DNA of 64,000 nucleotides from Haliovirga abyssi (GTDB lineage: Bacteria > Fusobacteriota > Fusobacteriia > Fusobacteriales > Haliovirgaceae), in NCBI RefSeq assembly GCF_030295325.1, contig NZ_AP027059.1, positions 806,001 through 870,000 on the forward strand. Direction: 5' to 3'. The position numbers were made by a program, and so were the translations under genes. The notes beneath the pieces were generated by a model. The model was not told where the DNA came from. It searched no databases and worked only from the letters and a program-made list of their open reading frames with translations. Shown here piece after piece: positions 35,228 to 44,318 of the stretch. Within the stretch, counting starts at the first letter, position 1. Each line of letters starts with the position of its first letter.

Positions 35228-36097
35228 TTGAAAAAAAATGATTTGGAGTTTTTGATTATAACTGGAATGTCTGGTGCAGGGAAAACTCAAGCTATGAATT
35301 TTTTTGAAGATAGAGGATATTTTTGCATAGATAATTTGCCAGCAACTCTTTTAAGTAATTTTATTTCATTATATTTCAAAAGTAAAGGGAAAATAAAAAA
35401 ATTGGCTTTTGTTATAGATATTAGAAGCTGGGGATTTTTTGAAGATTTTTTTGAAGAGATAAAAAATTTGAGAAATAATAATATTAATTATAAAATATTA
35501 TTTTTAGATGCAAAAAATGAAATTTTGTTAAATAGATTTAATTTAACAAGAAGAAAGCATCCTTTAGATGTATATAATACACTTTTAAAAAATATAGAGG
35601 AAGAAAGAAGAAGATTAGAAGACTTAAGAAATATGGCAAGTATAATTATTGATACAACTAATTTAACAATAAAAAATTTGTCAGAAAAATTAGAAAATGA
35701 ATTTAAAGGAGAATTTACAAAAAAATTATCTATAACTTTTATCTCTTTTGGATTTAAATATGGGATTCCTATTGACTTAGATATGATGTATGATGTTAGA
35801 TTTTTACCTAATCCATTTTATGTAGAGTCTTTAAAAAAGAAAACAGGGAATGATTTAGAAGTTCAAGAATATGTTATGAAAGCAGAAGAAAGCAAAGAGT
35901 TTTTTTATAAATTACAAGATATGATAAGTTTTTTGATTCCACATTTTGAAAAAGAGAGAAAATCTCACTTAAATATAGGAATTGGGTGTACTGGCGGCAA
36001 GCACAGATCAGTTACATTTGTAAACAAATTATATGATTATTTTTCTGGTTTTGGAAAATATCAAATTAGAATTTCACATAGAGACATAAATAAATGA
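35228..36097 (+). CDS. rapZ: RapZ-family nucleotide-binding RNase adapter (YvcJ/YhbJ)
   Basis: RapZ proteins bind nucleotides and, in enterobacteria, guide RNase E to small RNAs controlling amino-sugar synthesis; in Firmicutes the homologue is YvcJ. The 289-residue product has the P-loop GMSGAGKTQ (about 12-20), the family motif CIDNLPATLL and the C-terminal GCTGGKHRSV. The TTG start follows GAGGTGA by five bases and directly abuts the STAS stop. Its role in this lineage is not known to me. Confidence 0.93.
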   Translation: MKKNDLEFLIITGMSGAGKTQAMNFFEDRGYFCIDNLPATLLSNFISLYFKSKGKIKKLAFVIDIRSWGFFEDFFEEIKNLRNNNINYKILFLDAKNEILLNRFNLTRRKHPLDVYNTLLKNIEEERRRLEDLRNMASIIIDTTNLTIKNLSEKLENEFKGEFTKKLSITFISFGFKYGIPIDLDMMYDVRFLPNPFYVESLKKKTGNDLEVQEYVMKAEESKEFFYKLQDMISFLIPHFEKERKSHLNIGIGCTGGKHRSVTFVNKLYDYFSGFGKYQIRISHRDINK

Positions 36098-36138
36098 TTT
36101 AAATATAGGGAAATAACTTGATTTTTTAGGAGTAAATT

Positions 36139-37905
36139 ATGATAAGTTTAGATGATATTCCAGAAAATCCTGGGATTTATATTATGAAATCTAAGGGTAA
36201 AATAATATATATAGGTAAAGCAAAAATATTAAAAAGAAGAGTTATGAGTTATTTTCATAAGAACCACGATAATGCACCGAAGACTAAAGAATTAGTAAAA
36301 AAAATTGAGGATATTGATTATATTTTAACAAATAATGAGATAGAGGCTTTAATACTTGAAAATAATCTTATAAAAAAATATAGCCCAAAATATAACATAG
36401 CTTTAAAAGATGAAAAAACATACCCATATATAAAAATAACAAAAGAAAAATTTCCTAAAATAGAAATTATTAGAAGTACAAAAAGAATTAATGGCTCAAA
36501 AGAGGAATTGTTTGGACCATATCCTATGGGAGTTTATAAATTTATAAAAGCTGTAAAAAGAGTGTTAAAATTAAGAGATTGTAAAAGAGATATGACAAAA
36601 ATTTATCAAAGGCCATGTTTGAAATATAATATGGGAATGTGTAGTGGTCCATGTGTATATAAGAATGTTGAGAAAGAGTATAGAGAAAAAATTGAAGAAT
36701 TAAGAGATATATTAAAAGGAAAATATCAAAATTTAATAAAAGAGTTTGAAAAAAAAATGTATGAGTATTCAGAAAAATTAGAATTTGAAAAAGCTATTGT
36801 TTATAAGGAAAAGATTGAAGCAGTAAAAAATTTGAAAAATAGTTTAACAATGGAATATGGTCAAAATGTAGATGAAGATGTATTTGTAGTAGTTCAGAAA
36901 AATATGAAAATATTTATTTATATATTAAATGTAAGAGAAGGGAAAATTTTAGGTAAGAATTTTATTGATGTAGATTTAAAATTAGAAGAAAATGGAGAAT
37001 TAGATAATATATTTATACAATATTATTCAAAATTTCCAATGCCTAAAAATATAATATTAGAAGAGAAATTTGAATCTAGTGCAAAGATATTAGAGAGTTG
37101 GTCTAAAATTAGCAAAACTAAAAAAATAAATATATTTTTTCCGAAAATAAAAAGCAGAAGATTAAATCTTTTAGAAATGGCAAAATTAAATTTAAATAAG
37201 GAAATTGAAAAATTTTATAATAAAAAGGAAAATTTGGAAAGAGGATTATATAAATTAAGAGAAGAGTTACATTTAAAAAAAATACCTATGAGAATAGAAT
37301 GTTTTGATATATCAAATATTCAAGGCAAGGATGCAGTCGGTTCAATGAGTGTTGCAATAGAAGGGAAAAACATTCCAAAAGAGTATAGAAGATTTAAAAT
37401 AACAGTAAAAGATACTCCTGATGATTTTAAAATGATGGAAGAGGTATTAACAAGACGGTATTCAAAGTTAAAAGAGTATGAACTTCCACAATTAATTTTA
37501 ATAGATGGTGGATTAGGACAACTTGGAATAGCGGAAAAAGTATTAAAGAGTGTAGGTAAGTTTGAATATTTGGATATTATAAGTATAGCAAAACGGGAAG
37601 AATTAATATATAAAGCTGAGGAAAAAGAACCTTATGTTTTTTTGAAAAGTGAAGAGGCATTAAAAATTTTACAAAGATTAAGAGATGAATCGCATAGATT
37701 TGGAATAACTTATCATAGAAAACTGAGGAGTAAAAGAGTTTTGAAAAGTGAATTAGATGATATAAAAGGGATTGGAACAATAAGAAAAAATAGATTATTA
37801 AAGAAGTTTAAAACAGTAGAAAAAATAAAAAAAAGTAGTCTTGAAGAACTGTCGGAGATAATTCCTACAGAGATAGCAAAAAAAATATTAAAATTAAAAA
37901 ATTAA
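36139..37905 (+). CDS. uvrC: Excinuclease ABC subunit C (UvrC)
   Basis: UvrC makes both incisions in nucleotide excision repair. The 588-residue protein has an N-terminal GIY-YIG nuclease (NPGIYIMKSKGKIIYIGKAK, about 10-29), the Cys-containing RPCLKYNMGMCSGPC (about 156-170), and a UVR motif (about 195-230). The RNase H-like C-terminal nuclease has ECFDISNIQGKDAVGSM and LILIDGGLGQL, and tandem helix-hairpin-helix motifs end the protein (DIKGIGTIRKNRLL). It follows rapZ by 41 bases. Confidence 0.96.
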   Translation: MISLDDIPENPGIYIMKSKGKIIYIGKAKILKRRVMSYFHKNHDNAPKTKELVKKIEDIDYILTNNEIEALILENNLIKKYSPKYNIALKDEKTYPYIKITKEKFPKIEIIRSTKRINGSKEELFGPYPMGVYKFIKAVKRVLKLRDCKRDMTKIYQRPCLKYNMGMCSGPCVYKNVEKEYREKIEELRDILKGKYQNLIKEFEKKMYEYSEKLEFEKAIVYKEKIEAVKNLKNSLTMEYGQNVDEDVFVVVQKNMKIFIYILNVREGKILGKNFIDVDLKLEENGELDNIFIQYYSKFPMPKNIILEEKFESSAKILESWSKISKTKKINIFFPKIKSRRLNLLEMAKLNLNKEIEKFYNKKENLERGLYKLREELHLKKIPMRIECFDISNIQGKDAVGSMSVAIEGKNIPKEYRRFKITVKDTPDDFKMMEEVLTRRYSKLKEYELPQLILIDGGLGQLGIAEKVLKSVGKFEYLDIISIAKREELIYKAEEKEPYVFLKSEEALKILQRLRDESHRFGITYHRKLRSKRVLKSELDDIKGIGTIRKNRLLKKFKTVEKIKKSSLEELSEIIPTEIAKKILKLKN

Positions 37906-37930
37906 TTTTAAAAAGTGGGGAGATGTGGAT

Positions 37931-38302
37931 ATGAATAAAAAAAAAGTATTAGTTATTGATGATGAACTAACAATTAGATTGGTGCTTAAGGAGTTAATTG
38001 AAGATTTGGGATATGATTTTTTAGAATCGGGAAGAGCCATGCAAGGAATTGAAATTCTAAAAAACAATAAAGTTGATCTAATTTTATTAGATATACAGTT
38101 ACCACAAATGAATGGATTGGAAGCAATTCAAAAAATAAGAGAAATTAATAAAGAAGTTCCTGTATTTATGATTACGGCGTTTCATAATTTAAAGGATGTT
38201 GTAGAGATGCTAGATGTAGAAATTCAAGAATTTATTTCAAAACCATTTGATTTGGAAAATTTACAAAATAAGATGAAAGAATATTTAAAAGGAGATGAAT
38301 AG
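37931..38302 (+). CDS. Single-domain response regulator (CheY-like receiver)
   Basis: This receiver domain of about 123 residues has the acidic pocket (VIDDE), phospho-acceptor Asp in LILLDIQLPQMNG (about residue 54), a conserved Thr (ITAF) and Lys (SKPF). I chose the ATG at 37931, with GGGGAG eight bases upstream, over GTG 37925. It is followed at once by an HD-GYP gene, so phosphorylation may control that enzyme. It could also be the phosphate target of the P2-less CheA; neither link is proven. Confidence 0.92.
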   Translation: MNKKKVLVIDDELTIRLVLKELIEDLGYDFLESGRAMQGIEILKNNKVDLILLDIQLPQMNGLEAIQKIREINKEVPVFMITAFHNLKDVVEMLDVEIQEFISKPFDLENLQNKMKEYLKGDE

Positions 38303-38303
38303 A

Positions 38304-39356
38304 ATGAAAAAATATAGTTCAGAATTAAAGGCAGGTATGAAATTATTAAAACCGGTATATTATGAAAATTCAATACTTATAAATGAAGATGTAATATTAG
38401 ATAGAAATGCTATAGAAAAAATAAAAAAGTTTAATATATTAGAAGTAGATATTGTAGATGAAAATGGTTTAAAAATAGAAGAAGAATTAGAAAAAGAGAA
38501 TATGTTAAAAGAAGTATTTGAATTAGAATATGAGAATTCTATAGAAAAAGCAAAAGAAATATTAGAAAATGCTGTTTCTAGTGGAATAGAAGCAGAAGAG
38601 ATAGAAAATATAATAGGTGAATCTATTAAAAATTTAGAATTAGATTCAGATGTTTTAATTAGAATATTACAAGGTGAAAGTGCTGCAGACTATTTATTTC
38701 AGCATTCATTAAATACGGTAATTATATCTTTATTGATTGGAGATTCTTTGGGGTATTCTAAAGAAAAGCTAGAACTATTAGGAAAAGGAGCATTATTACA
38801 TGACGTTGGGATGTTAAAAATAAAAAAAGAAACATTAGAAAAATCAGAAGATTTATCTTCAGATGAAATAATGGAAATAAAGAAACATACAGCTTATGGA
38901 GAAGAAATCATTGGTGATAAAATAGAAAAAGATGTTTTGGACATAATTAAATATCATCATGAAAAAATGGATGGAACTGGATATCCAGAAGGACTAAAGG
39001 GCAATGAAATTCCTGAAATGGCAAAAGTTGTAAATATAGCAGATATTTATTGTGCGCTTATAGAAAATAGAAATTATAGAGAAAGATATGATTATTATGA
39101 TGCAATGAAAATAGTGATGAAATCATCTATAAGTTTAGTTGATGATAAAATATTAAAAAGTTTTTTAAAACGTATGCCAATATATCCAATTAATACAAAA
39201 GTAATATTAAATGATGGAAGAAAAGGAGTTGTTTCAAAAGCTAGTTCAAATCCATTTAGACCAATTATTGATATAGTTACAAAAGGAGTTGCAGAGAGAA
39301 TTAATTTGACAGAAGAGGGAAATTTAACTAAATATATTGTTGGAGTAGATAAATGA
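38304..39356 (+). CDS. HD-GYP domain protein (predicted cyclic-di-GMP phosphodiesterase)
   Basis: HD-GYP proteins usually hydrolyse cyclic-di-GMP. After an N-terminal alpha/beta region (about 1-100), the HD-GYP domain shows LLHDVGML for the HD pair, the HxxH region KYHHEKMDG and the signature TGYPEGLKGNEIP. I chose the ATG at 38304, nine bases after GGAG, over ATG 38295, which would abut the ribosome binding site. It overlaps the lipoprotein gene by 4 bases and follows the receiver gene directly, so the two resemble a split two-part regulator. Confidence 0.9.
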   Translation: MKKYSSELKAGMKLLKPVYYENSILINEDVILDRNAIEKIKKFNILEVDIVDENGLKIEEELEKENMLKEVFELEYENSIEKAKEILENAVSSGIEAEEIENIIGESIKNLELDSDVLIRILQGESAADYLFQHSLNTVIISLLIGDSLGYSKEKLELLGKGALLHDVGMLKIKKETLEKSEDLSSDEIMEIKKHTAYGEEIIGDKIEKDVLDIIKYHHEKMDGTGYPEGLKGNEIPEMAKVVNIADIYCALIENRNYRERYDYYDAMKIVMKSSISLVDDKILKSFLKRMPIYPINTKVILNDGRKGVVSKASSNPFRPIIDIVTKGVAERINLTEEGNLTKYIVGVDK

Positions 39357-40300
39357 GAAAAATAGTAGCATTAGTATTACTTTTTTTGTTTGGTTGTAGT
39401 AACATTGTATTAAAAAAAGAAGTTAAAGAAAAAATTCCTTTTAAAATAAAAAAAGGGGATTATAAAATAGTATTAAATCATATAAAATATCCAACTAAAT
39501 ATGAAGAAAAAGAAGTTTTTTTTAAGAAATTTGATCTATTTTTAAAAAAAAGTTTATTGGAAAATAAAAAAGATATAATATTGTTTGATATGAGTTTTTT
39601 TAAAGATTATGAAGAGATAGAAAACAGTGGGCTTTTACCTGAAGAGAAAATTTTAACTAAAGTAGCTTCTTCTTTAAATGAAGAAGAAAAGAAAAAATTG
39701 TTAGAACTAAATAAGAAAAAATATATAGAAAAAGATCCAGTACAAGTGATTTTAAAAAATCAAATATTAAAATTAAAAAATATTTTAGAAGATTCTACTT
39801 TTGATGAGAGTAAAATATATACAGAATTAGACAAAGAAGAATTAATTAATTTATTAAGGAATAAAAGAAAGATTCTAACTAAAGTTATCAAAAAATCTAA
39901 AATAGAGATGGTAGCATTGATAAAAAATCCTTATAAAAAAATAGATAAGATAAAGAGAAAATATTATACAAAAGATATAAATTTAAATGTAAAAACAGAT
40001 TTAAGAGAGGATATAAAGAAATATAAATATCCTATTCTTATAGAGAATTTGAAAGATAGCGATTTTAAATTGATTTCTAACAGTGAAATTAATTTGAACA
40101 ATAAAATAATTATACTTAAAAATAGTAAATATGTTGGATATGATTATTATAAAGGAAACTATATTTTTTATTATGGTGGGGTTGAAAAACATTATTTATA
40201 TAACGATTATAATATAAATGTAATCTACAAAGATGTAACTTTGAGAAAATTATTGAGAAATAGTGAGGGAATAACTTTTAAAGAATTGATTGGAGGATAA
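39353..40300 (+). CDS. Predicted lipoprotein of unknown function
   Basis: The 315-residue product begins with a lipoprotein signal (MRKIVALVLLFLFGCSN) with the lipidated Cys at 15. The mature part is Lys/Glu-rich without a recognised domain. Its ATGA start overlaps the HD-GYP stop and it ends just before the PP2C gene, so it belongs to the signalling operon. It could be an envelope sensor or ligand for this pathway, which is inference from position. Confidence 0.75.
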   Translation: MRKIVALVLLFLFGCSNIVLKKEVKEKIPFKIKKGDYKIVLNHIKYPTKYEEKEVFFKKFDLFLKKSLLENKKDIILFDMSFFKDYEEIENSGLLPEEKILTKVASSLNEEEKKKLLELNKKKYIEKDPVQVILKNQILKLKNILEDSTFDESKIYTELDKEELINLLRNKRKILTKVIKKSKIEMVALIKNPYKKIDKIKRKYYTKDINLNVKTDLREDIKKYKYPILIENLKDSDFKLISNSEINLNNKIIILKNSKYVGYDYYKGNYIFYYGGVEKHYLYNDYNINVIYKDVTLRKLLRNSEGITFKELIGG

Positions 40301-40301
40301 A

Positions 40302-41894
40302 ATGATATATTTTATAATATTGGAAATAATACTATTATTTTCTTTAGTAATTTTTCAATTTGATATATATATGAAATTCATTATATTTTTGTTTATATCT
40401 TTTTCTTTAATAGTATATGAAAGTATAAGAAAAAAAGATATTAAAGAATATTTTATAAATATATTAAAGAATATTTATAATGAAAAGAGTAGCGAAACTT
40501 TAGATATAAAAGAATTTGATAATGAAGTATTAGAAGTTTATAATGAAACAATAGAAAAATTCAACAAAAAAGAGTTTGATTTAAAAGAAGCAATGACGGA
40601 AATAAATTCATATAGAAATGAATTAGAAAAAGCATATAAAAGTTTAATTGCAAAATCAACAGAATTAGAATATACAAATGACCTTTTGGAAAAAAAAGTA
40701 GGGACTTTATCAAGTCTGAATGCACTTGGGAAATCGGTATTATCAGCAATAGATGAAAATAAAGCAATCGATATATTAATAGATACATATTTTATAATGA
40801 CTTCAGCAAAGAAAATTGCTGTTTTTTTATGGGAAGATGGGAATTTATTAAATAAAGCTATGAAAGGAGAAATTAATTTTGTAGATTTTAATTATGATAA
40901 TAGTGAAAATATAATTGCACTAAATGCTAAAGATAAAGTAGAATATAAAGAGTTAGCTAATAAAATGATACAAGCTGGAGAAAAAGTTGTATATAGTGAA
41001 ATAGCAATAAAATCTAAAGCTTTTGGGGTAATATATATTATTGAGAAAGCTGATGAGAACTCATATTTAGAAGAAAAAGATATAATTTTAGCATTATCTA
41101 TGTATGCGGCTATTTCATTAAATACGTTGGGAATGTATAAAGAAATTTCTGAAAAAAAACAAATGCAGAAAGAAATTTCAATTGCTGCAGATATCCAGAG
41201 AAACTTACTGCCTTCAAATATAAAAAATGTATTTGGATTAGAAATATCTAATTATTTTAAACCGGCAAAAGAGGTTGGTGGAGATTATTATGATTATTTT
41301 TTATCTGCAGAAGGTAAATTTGGTATTACAATAGGCGATGTAAGTGGAAAAGGAATACCAGCAGCTTTATTAATGGCGTTAGTGAGATCAGTTTTAAGAG
41401 CTGTAGCTTCATATGATATTTATCCAAATATTATACTAGAGAAACTGAATAAAATCATAGAAGATGATATATCTGATGAAAGATTTATAACTCTTTTTTA
41501 TAGTTTATATGATCAAGAAACAAATATGCTATATTATTCAAATGCAGGACATAATCCTTTGATTTATTATAATAAAGAAGAAGATATGATAACAGAAGAA
41601 AACGTTAAGGGAGTAGCAATAGGATTTGTTAGAAATTATAAATATAAAATAGGGGAAATAAAATTGAATAAAGGAGATGTATTAGTATATTATACAGATG
41701 GAATAACAGAGGCTGAAAATAGCAAAAAAGAACTGTTTGGTATAGATAGGTTAAAAAATATTGTTTTTAAAAATAGACTAAACTCATCAGAGAATATAAA
41801 GGCAGAGATATTAAAAGAAGTTTCTAGTTTTAGAAAAAAAGCAATTCAAAGTGATGATATAACTTTGGTTGTGGTAAAGGTAGAAAGAAGGTGA
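40302..41894 (+). CDS. Membrane PP2C/SpoIIE phosphatase with GAF-like domain
   Basis: This is a predicted phosphatase for STAS proteins. The 530-residue protein has two N-terminal membrane helices (about 2-45), a coiled coil (about 75-135) and a GAF-like sensor (about 140-280). A SpoIIE/PP2C domain follows, with metal-binding D328 (EVGGDYYD), IGDVSGKGIPAALLMA and a final QSDDITLVVVK. I chose the ATG at 40302, after GGAGG, over the TTG at 40290. It is in an operon with two HD-GYP genes, and a second PP2C protein is at 19681. Confidence 0.9.
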   Translation: MIYFIILEIILLFSLVIFQFDIYMKFIIFLFISFSLIVYESIRKKDIKEYFINILKNIYNEKSSETLDIKEFDNEVLEVYNETIEKFNKKEFDLKEAMTEINSYRNELEKAYKSLIAKSTELEYTNDLLEKKVGTLSSLNALGKSVLSAIDENKAIDILIDTYFIMTSAKKIAVFLWEDGNLLNKAMKGEINFVDFNYDNSENIIALNAKDKVEYKELANKMIQAGEKVVYSEIAIKSKAFGVIYIIEKADENSYLEEKDIILALSMYAAISLNTLGMYKEISEKKQMQKEISIAADIQRNLLPSNIKNVFGLEISNYFKPAKEVGGDYYDYFLSAEGKFGITIGDVSGKGIPAALLMALVRSVLRAVASYDIYPNIILEKLNKIIEDDISDERFITLFYSLYDQETNMLYYSNAGHNPLIYYNKEEDMITEENVKGVAIGFVRNYKYKIGEIKLNKGDVLVYYTDGITEAENSKKELFGIDRLKNIVFKNRLNSSENIKAEILKEVSSFRKKAIQSDDITLVVVKVERR

Positions 41895-41899
41895 ATTAA

Positions 41900-44314
41900 A
41901 TGTATAAAAAAGCAACAATAATTACAATAACTATAGCACTATTATTATTATTGCTATTAAATACAATAATTAATAATAATAATAACAATATATATAATAA
42001 TGTTATAAATGAATTTCAAATTGAAAAGAGTAAAGGCATTAATGTTTTTTTGAATAAATTAAAAGAAAATAATATTTTAAAATTAAAAGAAATATTATTT
42101 TTAAAATCAGAAAAAAGTTTAAGCAAAAATTATAATTTATATATATTTAATTTATCTGGAGATTCTGAAAAAAAATATAATAATATGAATATTTATCCTA
42201 CTTTTATGGAGTTTTTTAAAATTTTAGATAATAGAAACCAGGAGAAAGAATTTGAAATTTCATATTTTATTTTAGAGGATAATTTTTTATTATTAAGAAC
42301 AATAATAAAATCTAAAGATAAATATTATGTGTTAGATAGCAATTTAAAAGAAATATTATTAAAAGAATTGTCTATAAATTTTTCTGGGAAATTTCTTTTA
42401 GAAATTAATGGGAATGAATTTCCTAAGGAAAATATAGAGTACTTTAAAACAAAAGACACATGTATAGCAAAGATAGATTTGAAAAATTTAGATGGATTTA
42501 AAATAGCTACAATAAAAAACTCTGAAAATTTAAAAGAGTATTTTAAAAATTCTAATATTTATAATTTTGATATATTGATATTGATAATTATAATTGGAGT
42601 CTTAATAGTAATAACAGCATTAATTTATAACATTGGAGATGATAGAGAAAAATTAAAAATAAAAAAAATAATATCAAAACTTTTGGAAGAAGATTCTGAT
42701 TTTGTAATAGAAAAAAATTATATAAAAGATAGAGGCGTACTTGGAGAAATATTTAAAAGTTTAAATAAATTAAAGGGTAAGATTTTGAGTTCTAAAAATA
42801 AAATAGATTATTATAATAAAAAATTGGAAAATTCTTATAAAGATTTAAAAAATTATACATATATTATAGAATTAAAAAATAAAGAATTACAAGACAAATT
42901 AAAATCTTTTCAATTGATAAAAAATGTATTAAACCAAGGGATAAGAGAGATATCGGAAATTAATAATTTTTTTAAATCTTTTATGAAAGAACTTTGTGAG
43001 TATAGGAATTATAAAAGAGGTGAAATAATATATAAAAATACAATTGATTTTACATATGAAAAAATAATTTATGTTTCTGGAGAAGATAAATTTATAGAAA
43101 ATTCATATAATGAAAATTTGAAATATTTGATTCCAGATAGAATAATAATAAAAGAAAACTATATAGAGATTCCTTTAATAATAAAAAATAAATTTGTGGG
43201 AAGTTTAAAATTTGAAGGGATAGAATTAGACGGAAATGTAGAAAAAACTTTATCTGTGTTAACAAATGAAGTAAATTTAATATTAGAAAATTCGAACTTA
43301 TATTATAAGATGGAAAGAAAAATCATGGATCTTTCATTTTTAAATAGTATAGTTCTTGCTATGTCATCGGTTAAAAATATTGGAGAAATGAAAGATATGA
43401 TGGAAGATTCCATAGCAATATTATTTGGAATTAAAAACTATAAGATATTATTATATGAAAAAGGATATTTTTTAGAATTTAAACAAGTAAATGATGATAT
43501 TGTAAAAATAAAAAATAGTTTAGTAGAAGAAAAAAGAGCTTTTATAGAAAAAAAATATGAAATTATAAATATAAATGGAGAATATTATATTCCATTAGTA
43601 GCAAAAGAAAATTTAATTGGAGTCATTAAATTGTTAGGAAATTTTAATTTGAAAAAATTAGATGATAATATAGTTAAAATATTTTTAACACAAATATCTA
43701 TAATATTACAAAATAACTTTATGATGTTAGAGCATAAAAAGCAAAATTTTAATATTATAAAAAGTTTAGCACAGTCAATAGATGAAAAAGATACCTATAC
43801 TCGTGGGCACTCTGAACGTGTTATGGAATATGCAGTATCAATTTCAAAAAAGATGGATTTATCAAAAGAGTTTATTGAAAAGATTAGATATGCAGGTATT
43901 TTACATGATGTAGGTAAAATTGGAATTCCTGAAAATATTCTTCAGAAAAAAGGAAAATTAACAGACTATGAATATAATATTATAAAGCAACATCCTGAAA
44001 AAGGAGTAAAAATATTATCTCACATAAGCGAATTAGATGAAATTATAGATATGGTAAAGTATCATCATGAAAGACCAGATGGGCTAGGATATCCAGAAGG
44101 ATTAAAAGGAATAGAAATACCTTTTGGAGCTAGAATTTTAGCTGTAGCAGATACATTTGATGCTATGACATCAGATAGACCATATAGAAAAGGGTTATCA
44201 ATTGATATAGCTAAAAAAGAGTTAGAAAAATATGCAGGCACTCAATTTGACGAAGAAATAGCTAAAGTAGCTATACAAATGATAGAAACTGGAGAATTAA
44301 AAATTAAGGGGTAA
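41900..44314 (+). CDS. Large membrane sensor HD-GYP phosphodiesterase
   Basis: This 804-residue protein has a first membrane helix with an Asn run (about 5-35, encoded by AAT/AAC triplets), an extracytoplasmic region (about 36-215) and a second helix (about 222-244). A coiled coil and GAF-like regions (about 340-600) lead to a C-terminal HD-GYP domain: DTYTRGHSERV, GILHDVGKIGIPE, KYHHERPDG and LGYPEGLKG. All catalytic motifs look intact, so it should degrade cyclic-di-GMP. It lies 5 bases after the PP2C gene. Input signal unknown. Confidence 0.92.
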   Translation: MYKKATIITITIALLLLLLLNTIINNNNNNIYNNVINEFQIEKSKGINVFLNKLKENNILKLKEILFLKSEKSLSKNYNLYIFNLSGDSEKKYNNMNIYPTFMEFFKILDNRNQEKEFEISYFILEDNFLLLRTIIKSKDKYYVLDSNLKEILLKELSINFSGKFLLEINGNEFPKENIEYFKTKDTCIAKIDLKNLDGFKIATIKNSENLKEYFKNSNIYNFDILILIIIIGVLIVITALIYNIGDDREKLKIKKIISKLLEEDSDFVIEKNYIKDRGVLGEIFKSLNKLKGKILSSKNKIDYYNKKLENSYKDLKNYTYIIELKNKELQDKLKSFQLIKNVLNQGIREISEINNFFKSFMKELCEYRNYKRGEIIYKNTIDFTYEKIIYVSGEDKFIENSYNENLKYLIPDRIIIKENYIEIPLIIKNKFVGSLKFEGIELDGNVEKTLSVLTNEVNLILENSNLYYKMERKIMDLSFLNSIVLAMSSVKNIGEMKDMMEDSIAILFGIKNYKILLYEKGYFLEFKQVNDDIVKIKNSLVEEKRAFIEKKYEIININGEYYIPLVAKENLIGVIKLLGNFNLKKLDDNIVKIFLTQISIILQNNFMMLEHKKQNFNIIKSLAQSIDEKDTYTRGHSERVMEYAVSISKKMDLSKEFIEKIRYAGILHDVGKIGIPENILQKKGKLTDYEYNIIKQHPEKGVKILSHISELDEIIDMVKYHHERPDGLGYPEGLKGIEIPFGARILAVADTFDAMTSDRPYRKGLSIDIAKKELEKYAGTQFDEEIAKVAIQMIETGELKIKG

Positions 44315-44318
44315 AAAT

